Assembly: GCA_017555105.1 (NCBI GenBank)
Contig: JAFZHB010000005.1
Coordinates: forward strand, 121,210-185,209
Reading direction: 5' to 3'
DNA from: Alistipes sp.
GTDB lineage: Bacteria; Bacteroidota; Bacteroidia; Bacteroidales; Rikenellaceae
Length of the DNA stretch: 64,000 bases
The notes beneath the pieces were generated by a model. The model ran no database searches. It saw nothing but the letters and a program-made list of their open reading frames with translations, and was not told the origin of the DNA. This document shows positions 8,342 to 19,172 of this stretch, piece after piece; position 1 is the first letter of the stretch, and every line of letters starts with the position of its first letter. The position numbers were made by a program, and so were the translations under genes.

Positions 8342-9151
8342 ATGGCTAATAAAATTCTGTATATCAGTCAGGAGATCTTCCCGTATATGTCCGAGACGGA
8401 GTGCTCTACGCTCTGTCGTTCGCTCACGCAGGCGATGCAGGAGCGCGGGAATGAGATCCGCTCTTTCATGCCCCGTTATGGCTGCATCAACGAGCGTCGT
8501 CACCAGCTGCACGAGGTGATTCGACTCTCGGGTATGAACCTGATTATCGACAACAACGATCATCAGCTCATCATCAAGGTAGCCTCGATCCCTTCGGCAC
8601 GCGTACAGATCTATTTCATCGACAACGACGACTACTTCGCTCGTAAGGCTGCACTCGCAGATCCGGATACGGGTGTGGGTTTTGCCGATAACGACGAACG
8701 CGCCATCTTCTTTGCGCGCGGTGTGCTCGAGACGGTAAAGAAGCTGCGTTGGACGCCTACCGTGGTGCACTGCCACGGATGGTTCGCATCGGTTGTGCCG
8801 GTCTATCTGAAGCGCGTCTTTGCGGATGATCCGATCTTCCGCGATGTGAAGGTTGTTGTCTCGCTCTATGCCGACGGATTGCCCGCCCCGCTCGATCCGG
8901 CGATGGGCGAGAAGATCGCCAAGGAGGGTGTGACGGATAAAAATCTCTCGATTTTAAGCGATCCTTCATACGAAAATCTCTGTCGCTTCGTTCTTGATTA
9001 TGCCGATGGCGTAGTGATTGCCTCCGAGCAGGTGAGCGCGGAGACGATCGAGCTGGTGAAGCAGAGCGGTAAGCCGATGCTCGCCTACCAGTCGCCCGAG
9101 GAGGCAGACTTTTTCGATAATTATCATCGTTTCTATGAGCAAATTCAATAA
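8342..9151 (+). CDS. Glycogen/starch synthase N-terminal-domain protein
   Basis: Only the GT5 N-terminal Rossmann domain of a glycogen synthase is present: ILYISQEIFPY at the start, VVHCHGWFASVVPVYLK around residue 140, and a short closing helix. At 269 residues it lacks the C-terminal GT-B half that holds much of the ADP-glucose site, and the KxGGL loop is replaced by ISQEIFPYMSET. Short proteins of this kind occur in Bacteroidetes beside a DUF4270 gene, as here, so it is probably not a broken gene. It may be a regulator or a partner rather than an active synthase. Its last 17 bases overlap the next gene. Confidence 0.7.
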   Translation: MANKILYISQEIFPYMSETECSTLCRSLTQAMQERGNEIRSFMPRYGCINERRHQLHEVIRLSGMNLIIDNNDHQLIIKVASIPSARVQIYFIDNDDYFARKAALADPDTGVGFADNDERAIFFARGVLETVKKLRWTPTVVHCHGWFASVVPVYLKRVFADDPIFRDVKVVVSLYADGLPAPLDPAMGEKIAKEGVTDKNLSILSDPSYENLCRFVLDYADGVVIASEQVSAETIELVKQSGKPMLAYQSPEEADFFDNYHRFYEQIQ

Positions 9152-10736
9152 ATTGGGTCGTCCGTTTGCGTGGATTGCAAGCCTGGTTGTCGTACTGCTC
9201 TGCGCCGCATGTGAGGTGCAGGTGGATGACACGCTTGGCGCAAACCTGGTTCCGGACAACCAGCAGATGAAGGCCGGTTATATCATGCTCGAGGGTATCA
9301 ACCCCCGTCGGTATGTCGAGACGCGTCTCTACCAGACCGACTCGATCGCCTCGGCCAACATCTCCTATGGTTTTATGGGCTCGTCGCTGCACGATAAGCT
9401 GGGTAGCCGTTCGGCTTCGTTCATGACGCAGATGACCAACTACTACCTGGTGGATTCGGGTTACTTCGGTTACCGACCGATCTTCGACTCGGTGATCCTG
9501 CAGCTCTCGATTCAGAGCTATGGCGGCGATACGACCTCGGTGCAGGAGTTTGCTGTCTACGAGATTGTTAGCAACGACTACATCAAAGAGAGCGAGGATA
9601 CGCTCTTCTTCTTGAACTACGACCCCGTAGCCGAGAAGGTGGTATCCGAGGAGCCGCTCTTCACCTTCGAGTTGGGTGGCGATAAGGGTCCGGCAACGAC
9701 CTCCGTGACGCTCCAGCCGACCGAGGCAGGTCGCGCTTATATCGACCGCCTCTTCCTGCTCGATGGTAAGTATAAGGGTGACTACTCGATCTACAGCCGC
9801 GACAGCGTGGAGCAGTGGTTGGAGGAGTTCAAGGGTCTCTACATTAAGCCCACGAAAATCCAGGAGGGCAAGGGCGCTATCTACGCCACTACACTCGAGT
9901 CGTCGAGCATGGCTGTTTATGGTCGTAACCGCCGTCCGGAGGACCCCTCGCTGATCAAGGATACGATCGGTATGGTCTACTACTTCTACGATTCGTACTA
10001 CATGACAAACGAGAATGTCTCGATCAACATGGTCGATCATGACTATACGACGGGTTCGCTCGGCATCGATATCGCCTCGATCAACGAGCAGAGTACGGAG
10101 CGTGCCGAGTCTTCGCAGCTGATTGTCGAGGGCATGGGTGGCATCCTCTCCGAGCTCACCTTCACGCAGGAGCTCTTCGATGCCTTCGATAAGATCCTGA
10201 GCGATGAGTACGCCGCCTCGAAGCAGCTCTACTCGACGCTGGCCTTCTCGCGAGCGATGATCTACTTCTACCTCCCGTCGAGCATCTACGACTACCTCTC
10301 GATCGGCCCTGCATTGGGCGATCAGTATACCTCGCTGCTCGATGAGATGGATACGGCACAGGCTCGCTTGGGTCTCTACACGAACTACAAGAAGCTGACC
10401 CCCGTGTCGGACTACGCCTACAGCTACGAGGAGTCAAAGGGCGTAACGCTCGACTATGACGGCTACATCAACCGCAGCCACGGTCGCTATGCGATGAACA
10501 TCACGGGCTACATGCAGCAGTTGTGGAACAGTTACCGCAAGGAGCGCGACGCTGCGAAGGCAGAGGGTCGTCCGATCAACCTGGAGAATGTTGAGCAGCG
10601 CGTGGTCTACCTCGCTCCGGCCGCATATAGCGCCTACGATTTCGACTACTCCTTCTTGCAGGGAGCGAACAACGACGCAGAGGCGGAACTCGCGGCGCCC
10701 ATTCGGTTCGAGTTTACCTATAACATGATCCGATAA
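9135..10736 (+). CDS. DUF4270 family lipoprotein
   Basis: Predicted lipoprotein of 533 residues with signal peptide and lipobox (VVVLLCAAC, Cys about residue 25), so it is exported and lipid-anchored, probably in the outer membrane. The body matches the Bacteroidetes DUF4270 pattern: GANLVPDNQQMKAG near the start, a DSVILQLSIQSYGGD strand and a C-terminal region rich in Tyr and Asp. The function is unknown. It overlaps the glycogen synthase-like gene by 17 bases, so the two are probably co-expressed. Confidence 0.8.
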   Translation: MSKFNKLGRPFAWIASLVVVLLCAACEVQVDDTLGANLVPDNQQMKAGYIMLEGINPRRYVETRLYQTDSIASANISYGFMGSSLHDKLGSRSASFMTQMTNYYLVDSGYFGYRPIFDSVILQLSIQSYGGDTTSVQEFAVYEIVSNDYIKESEDTLFFLNYDPVAEKVVSEEPLFTFELGGDKGPATTSVTLQPTEAGRAYIDRLFLLDGKYKGDYSIYSRDSVEQWLEEFKGLYIKPTKIQEGKGAIYATTLESSSMAVYGRNRRPEDPSLIKDTIGMVYYFYDSYYMTNENVSINMVDHDYTTGSLGIDIASINEQSTERAESSQLIVEGMGGILSELTFTQELFDAFDKILSDEYAASKQLYSTLAFSRAMIYFYLPSSIYDYLSIGPALGDQYTSLLDEMDTAQARLGLYTNYKKLTPVSDYAYSYEESKGVTLDYDGYINRSHGRYAMNITGYMQQLWNSYRKERDAAKAEGRPINLENVEQRVVYLAPAAYSAYDFDYSFLQGANNDAEAELAAPIRFEFTYNMIR

Positions 10737-10760
10737 CGCTGAAAATCAAGCCACAGGCGA

Positions 10761-10790
10761 AACCTAAGTCCCGTACTTAGGTTTTCGTGT
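10761..10790 (+). terminator. Terminator after DUF4270 gene
   Basis: A 9-bp stem (10761-10769 with 10775-10783) and 5-base loop are followed by a T-rich tail, 24 bases after the lipoprotein stop. Confidence 0.7.
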
Positions 10791-10831
10791 TTTACACGAT
10801 GCCTGATTGAAACCATATAAAATACTACGGT

Positions 10832-13132
<2,301 letters not shown>

Positions 13133-13168
13133 CCAGACAAAACTATTATACTTAAAACTTAACTACAG

Positions 13169-14368
13169 ATGAAAAGACTGTTATCTCTCTTTACGCTTTT
13201 GTGCATCGCCGGTGTGGTGATGGCACAGGAGGAGGTGAAGAAGCCCGAGGGCTACATCTTCACGGATACGAAAACCATTGAGACGACGCCGGTGAAGAAC
13301 CAGAACCGTAGCGGTACCTGCTGGTGCTTCTCGACGCTGACCTTCCTCGAGAGCGAGATCTTGCGTGAGGGTGGCAAGGCGGTACACCTCTCGGAGATGT
13401 GGGTTGTACGCCACACCTTCATGAAGAAGGCCGAGGCCTATGTTCGCATGCACGGTACGCTGAACTTCGCCGAGGGTGGCGCAGCTCACGATGTGACGGA
13501 GACGATCAAGGAGTACGGTATTGTTCCCTTTGAGGTTTATAAGGGTATGAACTACGGTACGGAGCTGCCCGACTTCCACGAGCTGACGCCCGTATTCAAG
13601 GCCTACCTCGACACGGTGATCAAGATTGGCGACAGCTCGCGTCGTCCCCTCTCGACCGCTTGGAAGCGTGGCTTCTCGGCGCTGCTCGACGAGTACTTCG
13701 GCGAGATGCCCGAGACCTTCACCTGGGAGGGTAAGGAGTATACCCCCAAGTCGTATGCTGCATCGCTGCCGATCGACATGGATAACTACATCGACCTCTC
13801 GTCGTTCACGCACCACCCCTTCTACGAGCAGTTTGTACTCGAGGTACCCGATAACTGGATGTGGGGTAAGGTCTACAACCTGCCGATCGATGAGCTGATG
13901 CAGGTGATCGACCACGCATTGGAGCAGGGTTACACGCTCTCGTGGGGTACGGATGTGAGCGAGAAGGGCTTCAGCCGCACAAAGGGTATCGGTGTGATTC
14001 CCGAGACTGATCCCAAGTCGCTCAGCGGTACGGAGGCAGAGCGTTGGGGCTCGCTGACGGCCAAAGAGCGTGAGGCTGCACTCTTCACCTTCGATAAGCC
14101 CTACACGGAGCGCACGATCACGCAGGAGATGCGTCAGGAGGCTTTCGATAACTACGAGACGACCGACGATCACGGCATGGTGATCATGGGCACGGCAGTC
14201 GATCAGAACGGCACGCCCTACTACAAGGTTCAGAATTCGTGGGATACGGTGAAGCCCTATGATGGTTTCTGGTACTTCTCGAAGACCTTCGTAGCCTACA
14301 AGACGACCGATGTGATGGTCAACAAGAAGGCTCTTCCGAAGGCAATTGCCAAGAAGCTGGGCTTGTAA
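13169..14368 (+). CDS. Secreted C1 peptidase (bleomycin hydrolase/PepC type)
   Basis: Papain-fold cysteine peptidase of the C1B aminopeptidase group. 399 residues with a cleavable signal peptide (LLSLFTLLCIAGVVMAQ), unlike the cytosolic PepC of Firmicutes, so it probably digests peptides in the periplasm. The catalytic set is visible: Gln in VKNQNRSGTCWCFS, nucleophile Cys51, His in TDDHGMVIMG and Asn in VQNSWDT. It lies 36 bases after topA and ends two bases from the opposed phosphopantetheinyl transferase gene; its likely terminator lies inside that gene. Confidence 0.85.
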   Translation: MKRLLSLFTLLCIAGVVMAQEEVKKPEGYIFTDTKTIETTPVKNQNRSGTCWCFSTLTFLESEILREGGKAVHLSEMWVVRHTFMKKAEAYVRMHGTLNFAEGGAAHDVTETIKEYGIVPFEVYKGMNYGTELPDFHELTPVFKAYLDTVIKIGDSSRRPLSTAWKRGFSALLDEYFGEMPETFTWEGKEYTPKSYAASLPIDMDNYIDLSSFTHHPFYEQFVLEVPDNWMWGKVYNLPIDELMQVIDHALEQGYTLSWGTDVSEKGFSRTKGIGVIPETDPKSLSGTEAERWGSLTAKEREAALFTFDKPYTERTITQEMRQEAFDNYETTDDHGMVIMGTAVDQNGTPYYKVQNSWDTVKPYDGFWYFSKTFVAYKTTDVMVNKKALPKAIAKKLGL

Positions 14369-14370
14369 TT

Positions 14371-14934
14371 TTAGGAGACAGATACGAGGAGGTAATCCTT
14401 CTCGCGTAAGACGGAGAGCGTTAACACCTCTCCGTCTTTTATTTTTGCGGTGAGATGATCGCCCGTGTAGGAGAGCAGGCGCAGTTCGTCGCGGATCGAG
14501 AGCCCCTGCTCGCCGGCTGCTTTGTAAAGCGCCTCTTTGGCACACCAAGCCACAGCCCAGAAGTCGTTATCGCTGCTCAAGGCACGCTCCTCATCGGTGA
14601 GGAAACGGCGCACGGCACGCTCGAAGTTGCGATCCCAGCGCTCGATATCGACGCCACAAGCTCGCTCTGCAATCAGCACCGCCACGCGCCCTGCGCCGTG
14701 TGATACGGAGAGGTGCTCCGAGCGTCCAATAAGTATGGGGGCTCCAAGGGTGTTGTAGGCGATTTGGGTCTCTCGTCCCAGCATTTTTCGCACTATAGCA
14801 CGCCACGAGAGAAACTCACGCCGACGCACCTCCGAGCCGAACAACGCAGCTTGCTGTTGCTCCTCGGCGGTAGTCCATGCGGAGGCCTCCTCGATCGTCA
14901 TCAGGGGGACGACCGTCAGGCGTGCAGCACTCAT
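14371..14934 (-). CDS. 4'-phosphopantetheinyl transferase (Sfp type)
   Basis: Moves the phosphopantetheine arm of CoA onto carrier proteins. 187 residues. The signature pair is present: GVDIERW near residue 93 and WCAKEALYKAAG near 130, with Asp, Glu and Glu for magnesium. In this phylum such a protein often replaces AcpS and follows gldE, as here. Its start overlaps the gldE stop by four bases (ATGA type), so the two are coupled. Its 3' end contains the plus-strand terminator of the convergent peptidase gene. Confidence 0.85.
   Translation of the reverse strand: MSAARLTVVPLMTIEEASAWTTAEEQQQAALFGSEVRRREFLSWRAIVRKMLGRETQIAYNTLGAPILIGRSEHLSVSHGAGRVAVLIAERACGVDIERWDRNFERAVRRFLTDEERALSSDNDFWAVAWCAKEALYKAAGEQGLSIRDELRLLSYTGDHLTAKIKDGEVLTLSVLREKDYLLVSVS
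14408..14446 (+). terminator. Terminator of the C1 peptidase gene, inside the opposing gene
   Basis: A perfect 11-bp stem (14408-14418 with 14428-14438), a 9-base loop and a T-rich tail on the plus strand lie 40 bases after the peptidase stop. This DNA also encodes the last residues of the phosphopantetheinyl transferase. Confidence 0.75.
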
Positions 14935-16199
14935 AGTACCTCTACTTTGATTTTGTCGATGCGGTGACGCTCCATCTCGGTCACCGTGAAACGGATGTTG
15001 TGCGCCGTGAAGGCATCACCCTTGCGCGGGAAGTCGCGTTTGAGCTCCAGCATCAGACCGGCCAGCGTCTCTGCATCGCCACGCACATCGGAGAAGGTAT
15101 CCTCGTCGATGTCCAGGATACGCTCAAAGTCGACAATGTGGGTCTTACCCTCGAAGAGATAGGTGTTGGGAGCGAGAGTGGTGTAGAGCTTCTCGTCGTT
15201 GTCGCTCTCGTCGGAGATCTCACCGATAATCTCCTCGATGATATCCTCCAACGAGACGAGGCCGAGCGTCGAGCCATACTCGTCGACTACGATGGCCATA
15301 TGCACCTTGTTGGTCTGGAAATCTTCGAGCAGGTCGCTGATCTTCTTGTGCTCTGGAATGAAATAGGGCTTGCGGATCAGCTGCTGCCAGCCGAACTCGT
15401 TGCCACGGTTGATGTAGGGCATCAGGTCCTTGACATAGAGTGTTCCGCGGATGTTGTCCATATCCTCGTCGTAGACCGGGATGCGCGAGAAACCCGACTC
15501 GATGATGATGCGCTTGAGCGTCTCATAGTCGGCCGTAAACTCGATGGCAGTCATATCGACACGCGGCTTCATGATCTCCTGCGCTTCGGTGTTGACAAAG
15601 TTGACGATGCCCGAGAGCATCTCGTGCTCCTCGAGGTTCTCGTCGTGGGTCAGATCCACCGCATCGGCCAACTCGTCGATCGAGATCTCCGGACGGTGTG
15701 AGGCGCGCTCCGAGATGGTGTTACCCGTGCGTACCAGGATGATCGAGAGCGGGTAGAGCAGCGTGCGGAGGAAGAGCAGCGGGCGTGCTGCAAAGCGGGC
15801 AAACGAGGAGGGCACGGATTGTGCCAATACCTTCGGCAAGACCTCGCCGCAGAGCAATAACAGGAAGGTTACCAGGACGGTCTTGAAGAGGAAGTCGAAG
15901 CGATGGAAGATAAAGAGGTGGTCGATGATCGAGGCGGTGAGGATCGTGATGCTGATGTTTACCAGGTTGTTCATCACAAGGATCGTCGCTAACAGCAGAT
16001 CGACATCCGTCAGCAGTCGCAACACGGTCGATGAGGCGGATGTCTCCATGCGCTTCATCTCTTGAATGTCGTGGTGCGACAGCGAGAAAAATGAGGTCTC
16101 GGCACCCGATACGAGCGCCGAGAAACACAAGAGGCAGAGGGTGGCTATCGCCATCCAAACAACACCTGCCGAAAATCCGTTAAATACGATCCACTCCAC
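14931..16199 (-). CDS. gldE: GldE-type DUF21/CBS transporter-like protein
   Basis: Membrane protein of the CorC/HlyC group. Four hydrophobic segments form an N-terminal DUF21 region (SALVSGAETSFFSLSHHDI around residue 30), followed by two CBS domains (TLYVKDLMPY, VVDEYGSTLGLVSLEDIIEEIIGEI) and a CorC_HlyC C-terminal domain. 422 residues. In Flavobacterium GldE goes with gliding and type 9 secretion, but homologues occur in non-gliding Bacteroidales, where the role is unclear (metal efflux is possible). The phosphopantetheinyl transferase gene directly after it supports the GldE assignment. Confidence 0.75.
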   Translation of the reverse strand: MEWIVFNGFSAGVVWMAIATLCLLCFSALVSGAETSFFSLSHHDIQEMKRMETSASSTVLRLLTDVDLLLATILVMNNLVNISITILTASIIDHLFIFHRFDFLFKTVLVTFLLLLCGEVLPKVLAQSVPSSFARFAARPLLFLRTLLYPLSIILVRTGNTISERASHRPEISIDELADAVDLTHDENLEEHEMLSGIVNFVNTEAQEIMKPRVDMTAIEFTADYETLKRIIIESGFSRIPVYDEDMDNIRGTLYVKDLMPYINRGNEFGWQQLIRKPYFIPEHKKISDLLEDFQTNKVHMAIVVDEYGSTLGLVSLEDIIEEIIGEISDESDNDEKLYTTLAPNTYLFEGKTHIVDFERILDIDEDTFSDVRGDAETLAGLMLELKRDFPRKGDAFTAHNIRFTVTEMERHRIDKIKVEVL

Positions 16200-16223
16200 G
16201 CGTTAACTCCATTCGTTCAACTC

Positions 16224-17528
16224 TTAGAAGAGCGATGCGTTCTGATCGTTCTCCTGCTCGATCGCAACCTCGCCCTGCTCGTCGCGCAGTACCTCCTTCT
16301 CCTTGCGCGAGCCGGCCGACTGTACGATGAACTTTGCCTTACGCGCCTGGTAGGCGGGCATGTTCAACACTTTGGCGATGTTCGTATAGCGATCGGTCGG
16401 TGCACCAAGCACGATGGGCTGTTGCGGCTCGGCCTGCGGTTTTACGGGTTTGATCGACTCCAACCCCGACTCGTTCTGTGCGGGCTTCGGTTGTATGATC
16501 GGCATCTCGGCAGCCACAGATACGGAGTGGCTCTCCTCCTCGAAGCCGGTGGCCACCACCACCAGCTCCAACTGCTCGCCGAGGCCGGGCTTCTCGCTCG
16601 TACCCCAGATCAGGTTGGCGGTGTGGAGTGCGCCATCTACCCCCTTGACCGAGGCGTGCGACTGGATGAAGTTCAGGATCTCGATCACCTCCTGGTAGAT
16701 CAGGTGCTCGGCCTTGTCGACCGAGATGTTGAGCAGGATGTTCTTTGCACCGGCGATCTGGTTGTGATCGAGCAGCGGCGAGCGAAGCGACTGCTCGGCT
16801 GCGATACGGGCGCGATCCTCACCCTCAGCCGTTGCGACCGACATGTGGGCACGACCGCTGTTGCGCATCACGCGCGACACATCGGCGAAGTCCACATTCA
16901 CTAGGTCACTCTCCACGGTGATGATCTCGGCAATGCCCTTCGTGGCAAGCGAGAGAATGTCGTCGGCCTTGCCGAAGGCCTGCTTGAGCGAGAGGCTGCC
17001 GTAGAGGTCGAGGATGTTTTCGTTGTTGATGATCAGCAGCGAGTCTACGATCTTACGCAACTCCTCAATACCGCGCTGTGCCTGCTCATAACGGGGCTTA
17101 CCCTCGACGGCCAGCGGCGAGGTGACGATCGCTACGGTCAGCAGGCCCATCTCCTTGGCCAACTCTGCAATCACGGGCGAAGCGCCGGTACCCGTACCAC
17201 CGCCCATACCGGCCGTGATGAAGACCATGCGCGTGCCGGTCTCGACCAGTGCGGTGCGAATATCCTCAATCGACTCCAGCGCCAACTGACGACCCGTCTC
17301 GGGGTCGCTGCCTGCGCCGAGGCCATCCTTTCCAAGCTGGATCTTCTGCTCTACGGGGCTGATGTTGAGCGCCTGACGATCGGTGTTGCACACCATGAAG
17401 GTCACACCCTCAATACCCATGTTCCACATGTGGTTTACGGCGTTGCCACCGGCACCGCCTACACCCATCACCGTGATGATCGAGCCCTTCTCGCGAGCTA
17501 CTTTGATCTCCGACATCAAATCTGTCAT
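16224..17528 (-). CDS. ftsZ: Cell division protein FtsZ
   Basis: Tubulin-like GTPase that forms the division ring. I start at the ATG at 17528 ([10 protein letters not shown]); the frame extends 13 codons further but those lie in the spacer. About 434 residues. The GTP-binding set is clear: [14 protein letters not shown], the tubulin signature [10 protein letters not shown], and NVDFADV further on. A variable linker from about residue 325 leads to a C-terminal segment with [11 protein letters not shown], followed by an acidic tail. It follows ftsA at 61 bases, the usual order. Confidence 0.97.
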   Translation of the reverse strand: MTDLMSEIKVAREKGSIITVMGVGGAGGNAVNHMWNMGIEGVTFMVCNTDRQALNISPVEQKIQLGKDGLGAGSDPETGRQLALESIEDIRTALVETGTRMVFITAGMGGGTGTGASPVIAELAKEMGLLTVAIVTSPLAVEGKPRYEQAQRGIEELRKIVDSLLIINNENILDLYGSLSLKQAFGKADDILSLATKGIAEIITVESDLVNVDFADVSRVMRNSGRAHMSVATAEGEDRARIAAEQSLRSPLLDHNQIAGAKNILLNISVDKAEHLIYQEVIEILNFIQSHASVKGVDGALHTANLIWGTSEKPGLGEQLELVVVATGFEEESHSVSVAAEMPIIQPKPAQNESGLESIKPVKPQAEPQQPIVLGAPTDRYTNIAKVLNMPAYQARKAKFIVQSAGSRKEKEVLRDEQGEVAIEQENDQNASLF

Positions 17529-17589
17529 ATCGCTATCTTTGTAGGGCTGCGCTCCTCGCGCAACCACTTTGTTTCAGTATCTTGTTTCT

Positions 17590-19125
17590 CTAAATCTCCT
17601 CGTCACCCACGGTCTCAAAGCCCTCGGTGATCTTCTTCAACCAGCTCTTGAATCCGTTGCCACGGCTCGGCTTTACCTCGGGCTGCTCCTCTTCGTCCTG
17701 CGTGGTGGCAGGGGCCTGCTGCTGCGGTTGTGCCTGGGGCTGCGGAGCGGGCTGGGGTGCGGGTTGAGGTGCTGCCTGCGGAGCCGGTTTTGGGGTCGGC
17801 TGCGCTGCGGGTTGCGGCGTTACGGGAGTGGCCGGACGCTGTGGAGCAGGCTCGGCCTTGGGGGCTGCCTGCTGTACTACCTGCGGTGCGGGTTGCGGTT
17901 GAGCTTGGGGCTGCGGGGTCGGCTGCTGCTGCGGCTTGGGCGGCAGGGGTACATAGGCCGTGCCACCGAGACTCATGGCAGCACCCTTAACGAGCAGACC
18001 TACGACTGCAGCGTACTGCGGATCCGCTGCCAGAGCGGCGCTCTCCTCCGTGATACCGAACTCGGGGATAGCTACGCGAACCTCCATCTGCGTCGTGCGA
18101 CGGAAGAGCTCATCGAGCTCCTTCAGGTTGGCCGATCCTCCCGTCAAGACGATGCCGTAGCCCAACTTCCCGGCATAGCCCGAGATGCGAATCTCCTCCT
18201 TCACGAAGTCGATGATATCCATTGCGCGTGCCTCGATCACCGTGGCCAGGTTGCGCAACAGAATCTCGCGTGCCTCACGCGCCGTGCGGCCGGGGACACG
18301 CACCAACTTGGTCTCCGAGGCGGTCTCGGCCACTGCCGAGCCATACTGCTGCTTGAGGCTCTCGATGAAACGGGTCGGTACGCCAAGCGTGCCGATATCC
18401 TGGTTGATGGCGGCAGCTCCGATCGGAATCGAGGCTACATAGCGCACTACATTGTGGTGATAGATCGTCACATCCGTCACGCCGGCACCGATATCCACCA
18501 ACGCAACACCCTCCTCCTTCTCGTCGGGCGAGAGCACAGCCTCGGCCACAGCCAACGAGTTAGGGATGATCTGTGCCACCTCCACATTGGCGCGCTTGAG
18601 TGCCATCGAGAGACGCTCCATCGGCGTCGTGTGGCAGAGCACAAAGTTGAAGGTGGAGGAGAGCTTGCGGCCGAACGAGCCGATCGGGTTCTGCACCTCC
18701 TGATTGTCATCCACCACATAGTTCTGCGGGATCTGCGCCATGATCAGCTCCTTCTCGGGGGCTTGCAGGTTGTACATGCGACCAAAGAGGCTCTGTACAT
18801 CCTCCTCGGCGACACCCAGCTGAGGATTCTTCACAAAGACATAATCCGTGTGGCGGGCACAACGCACAAACTCGCCCGAGATACCGGCATAAGCCTCGGT
18901 GATGCGGATACCGGCAGCCTCACCGGCTTCGGTGCAGGCTGCGATGATGGCCTGGCTGGCCTGTTCGTGGTTATATATCTGGCCGGCAGTTACGCTCTCG
19001 GCAGGCAGGGGTTTTGAAACGACCGACTTCAACTCGAGCCCACCGTCATCGTGCTTGATGGCGACCGCCACAGCCACATTCGACGAGCCCAAGTCTACGG
19101 CTACAACATAATTCTTTCGTTCCAC
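17590..19125 (-). CDS. ftsA: Cell division protein FtsA with Pro/Gln-rich linker
   Basis: Actin-fold protein that tethers FtsZ to the membrane. 511 residues, longer than a typical FtsA of about 420. The ATPase core covers residues 1-390, with VAVDLGSSNVAVAVA at the start, VDIGAGVTDVTIYH and GIVLTGGSANL. Residues 393-485 are a low-complexity linker almost wholly Pro, Gln and Ala, then acidic. The last 26 residues hold an amphipathic helix (NGFKSWLKKITEGF), the expected membrane anchor. The linker thus separates the core from the anchor. It is followed by ftsZ and preceded by ftsQ. Confidence 0.95.
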   Translation of the reverse strand: MERKNYVVAVDLGSSNVAVAVAIKHDDGGLELKSVVSKPLPAESVTAGQIYNHEQASQAIIAACTEAGEAAGIRITEAYAGISGEFVRCARHTDYVFVKNPQLGVAEEDVQSLFGRMYNLQAPEKELIMAQIPQNYVVDDNQEVQNPIGSFGRKLSSTFNFVLCHTTPMERLSMALKRANVEVAQIIPNSLAVAEAVLSPDEKEEGVALVDIGAGVTDVTIYHHNVVRYVASIPIGAAAINQDIGTLGVPTRFIESLKQQYGSAVAETASETKLVRVPGRTAREAREILLRNLATVIEARAMDIIDFVKEEIRISGYAGKLGYGIVLTGGSANLKELDELFRRTTQMEVRVAIPEFGITEESAALAADPQYAAVVGLLVKGAAMSLGGTAYVPLPPKPQQQPTPQPQAQPQPAPQVVQQAAPKAEPAPQRPATPVTPQPAAQPTPKPAPQAAPQPAPQPAPQPQAQPQQQAPATTQDEEEQPEVKPSRGNGFKSWLKKITEGFETVGDEEI

Positions 19126-19172
19126 GCTATCTCTATCTTTTACTGTTATTCTCTGCTATTGTTTGGCAACGC

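Noticed and set aside
13181-14548. A 455-codon minus-strand frame opposite the C1 peptidase
   Set aside because: Antisense to a gene with a clear catalytic set; composition is shadow-like.
17671-17949. A CRISPR-like or tandem DNA repeat in ftsA
   Set aside because: The repetitive look is codon-level Pro/Gln/Ala coding, with no spacers or constant unit length.
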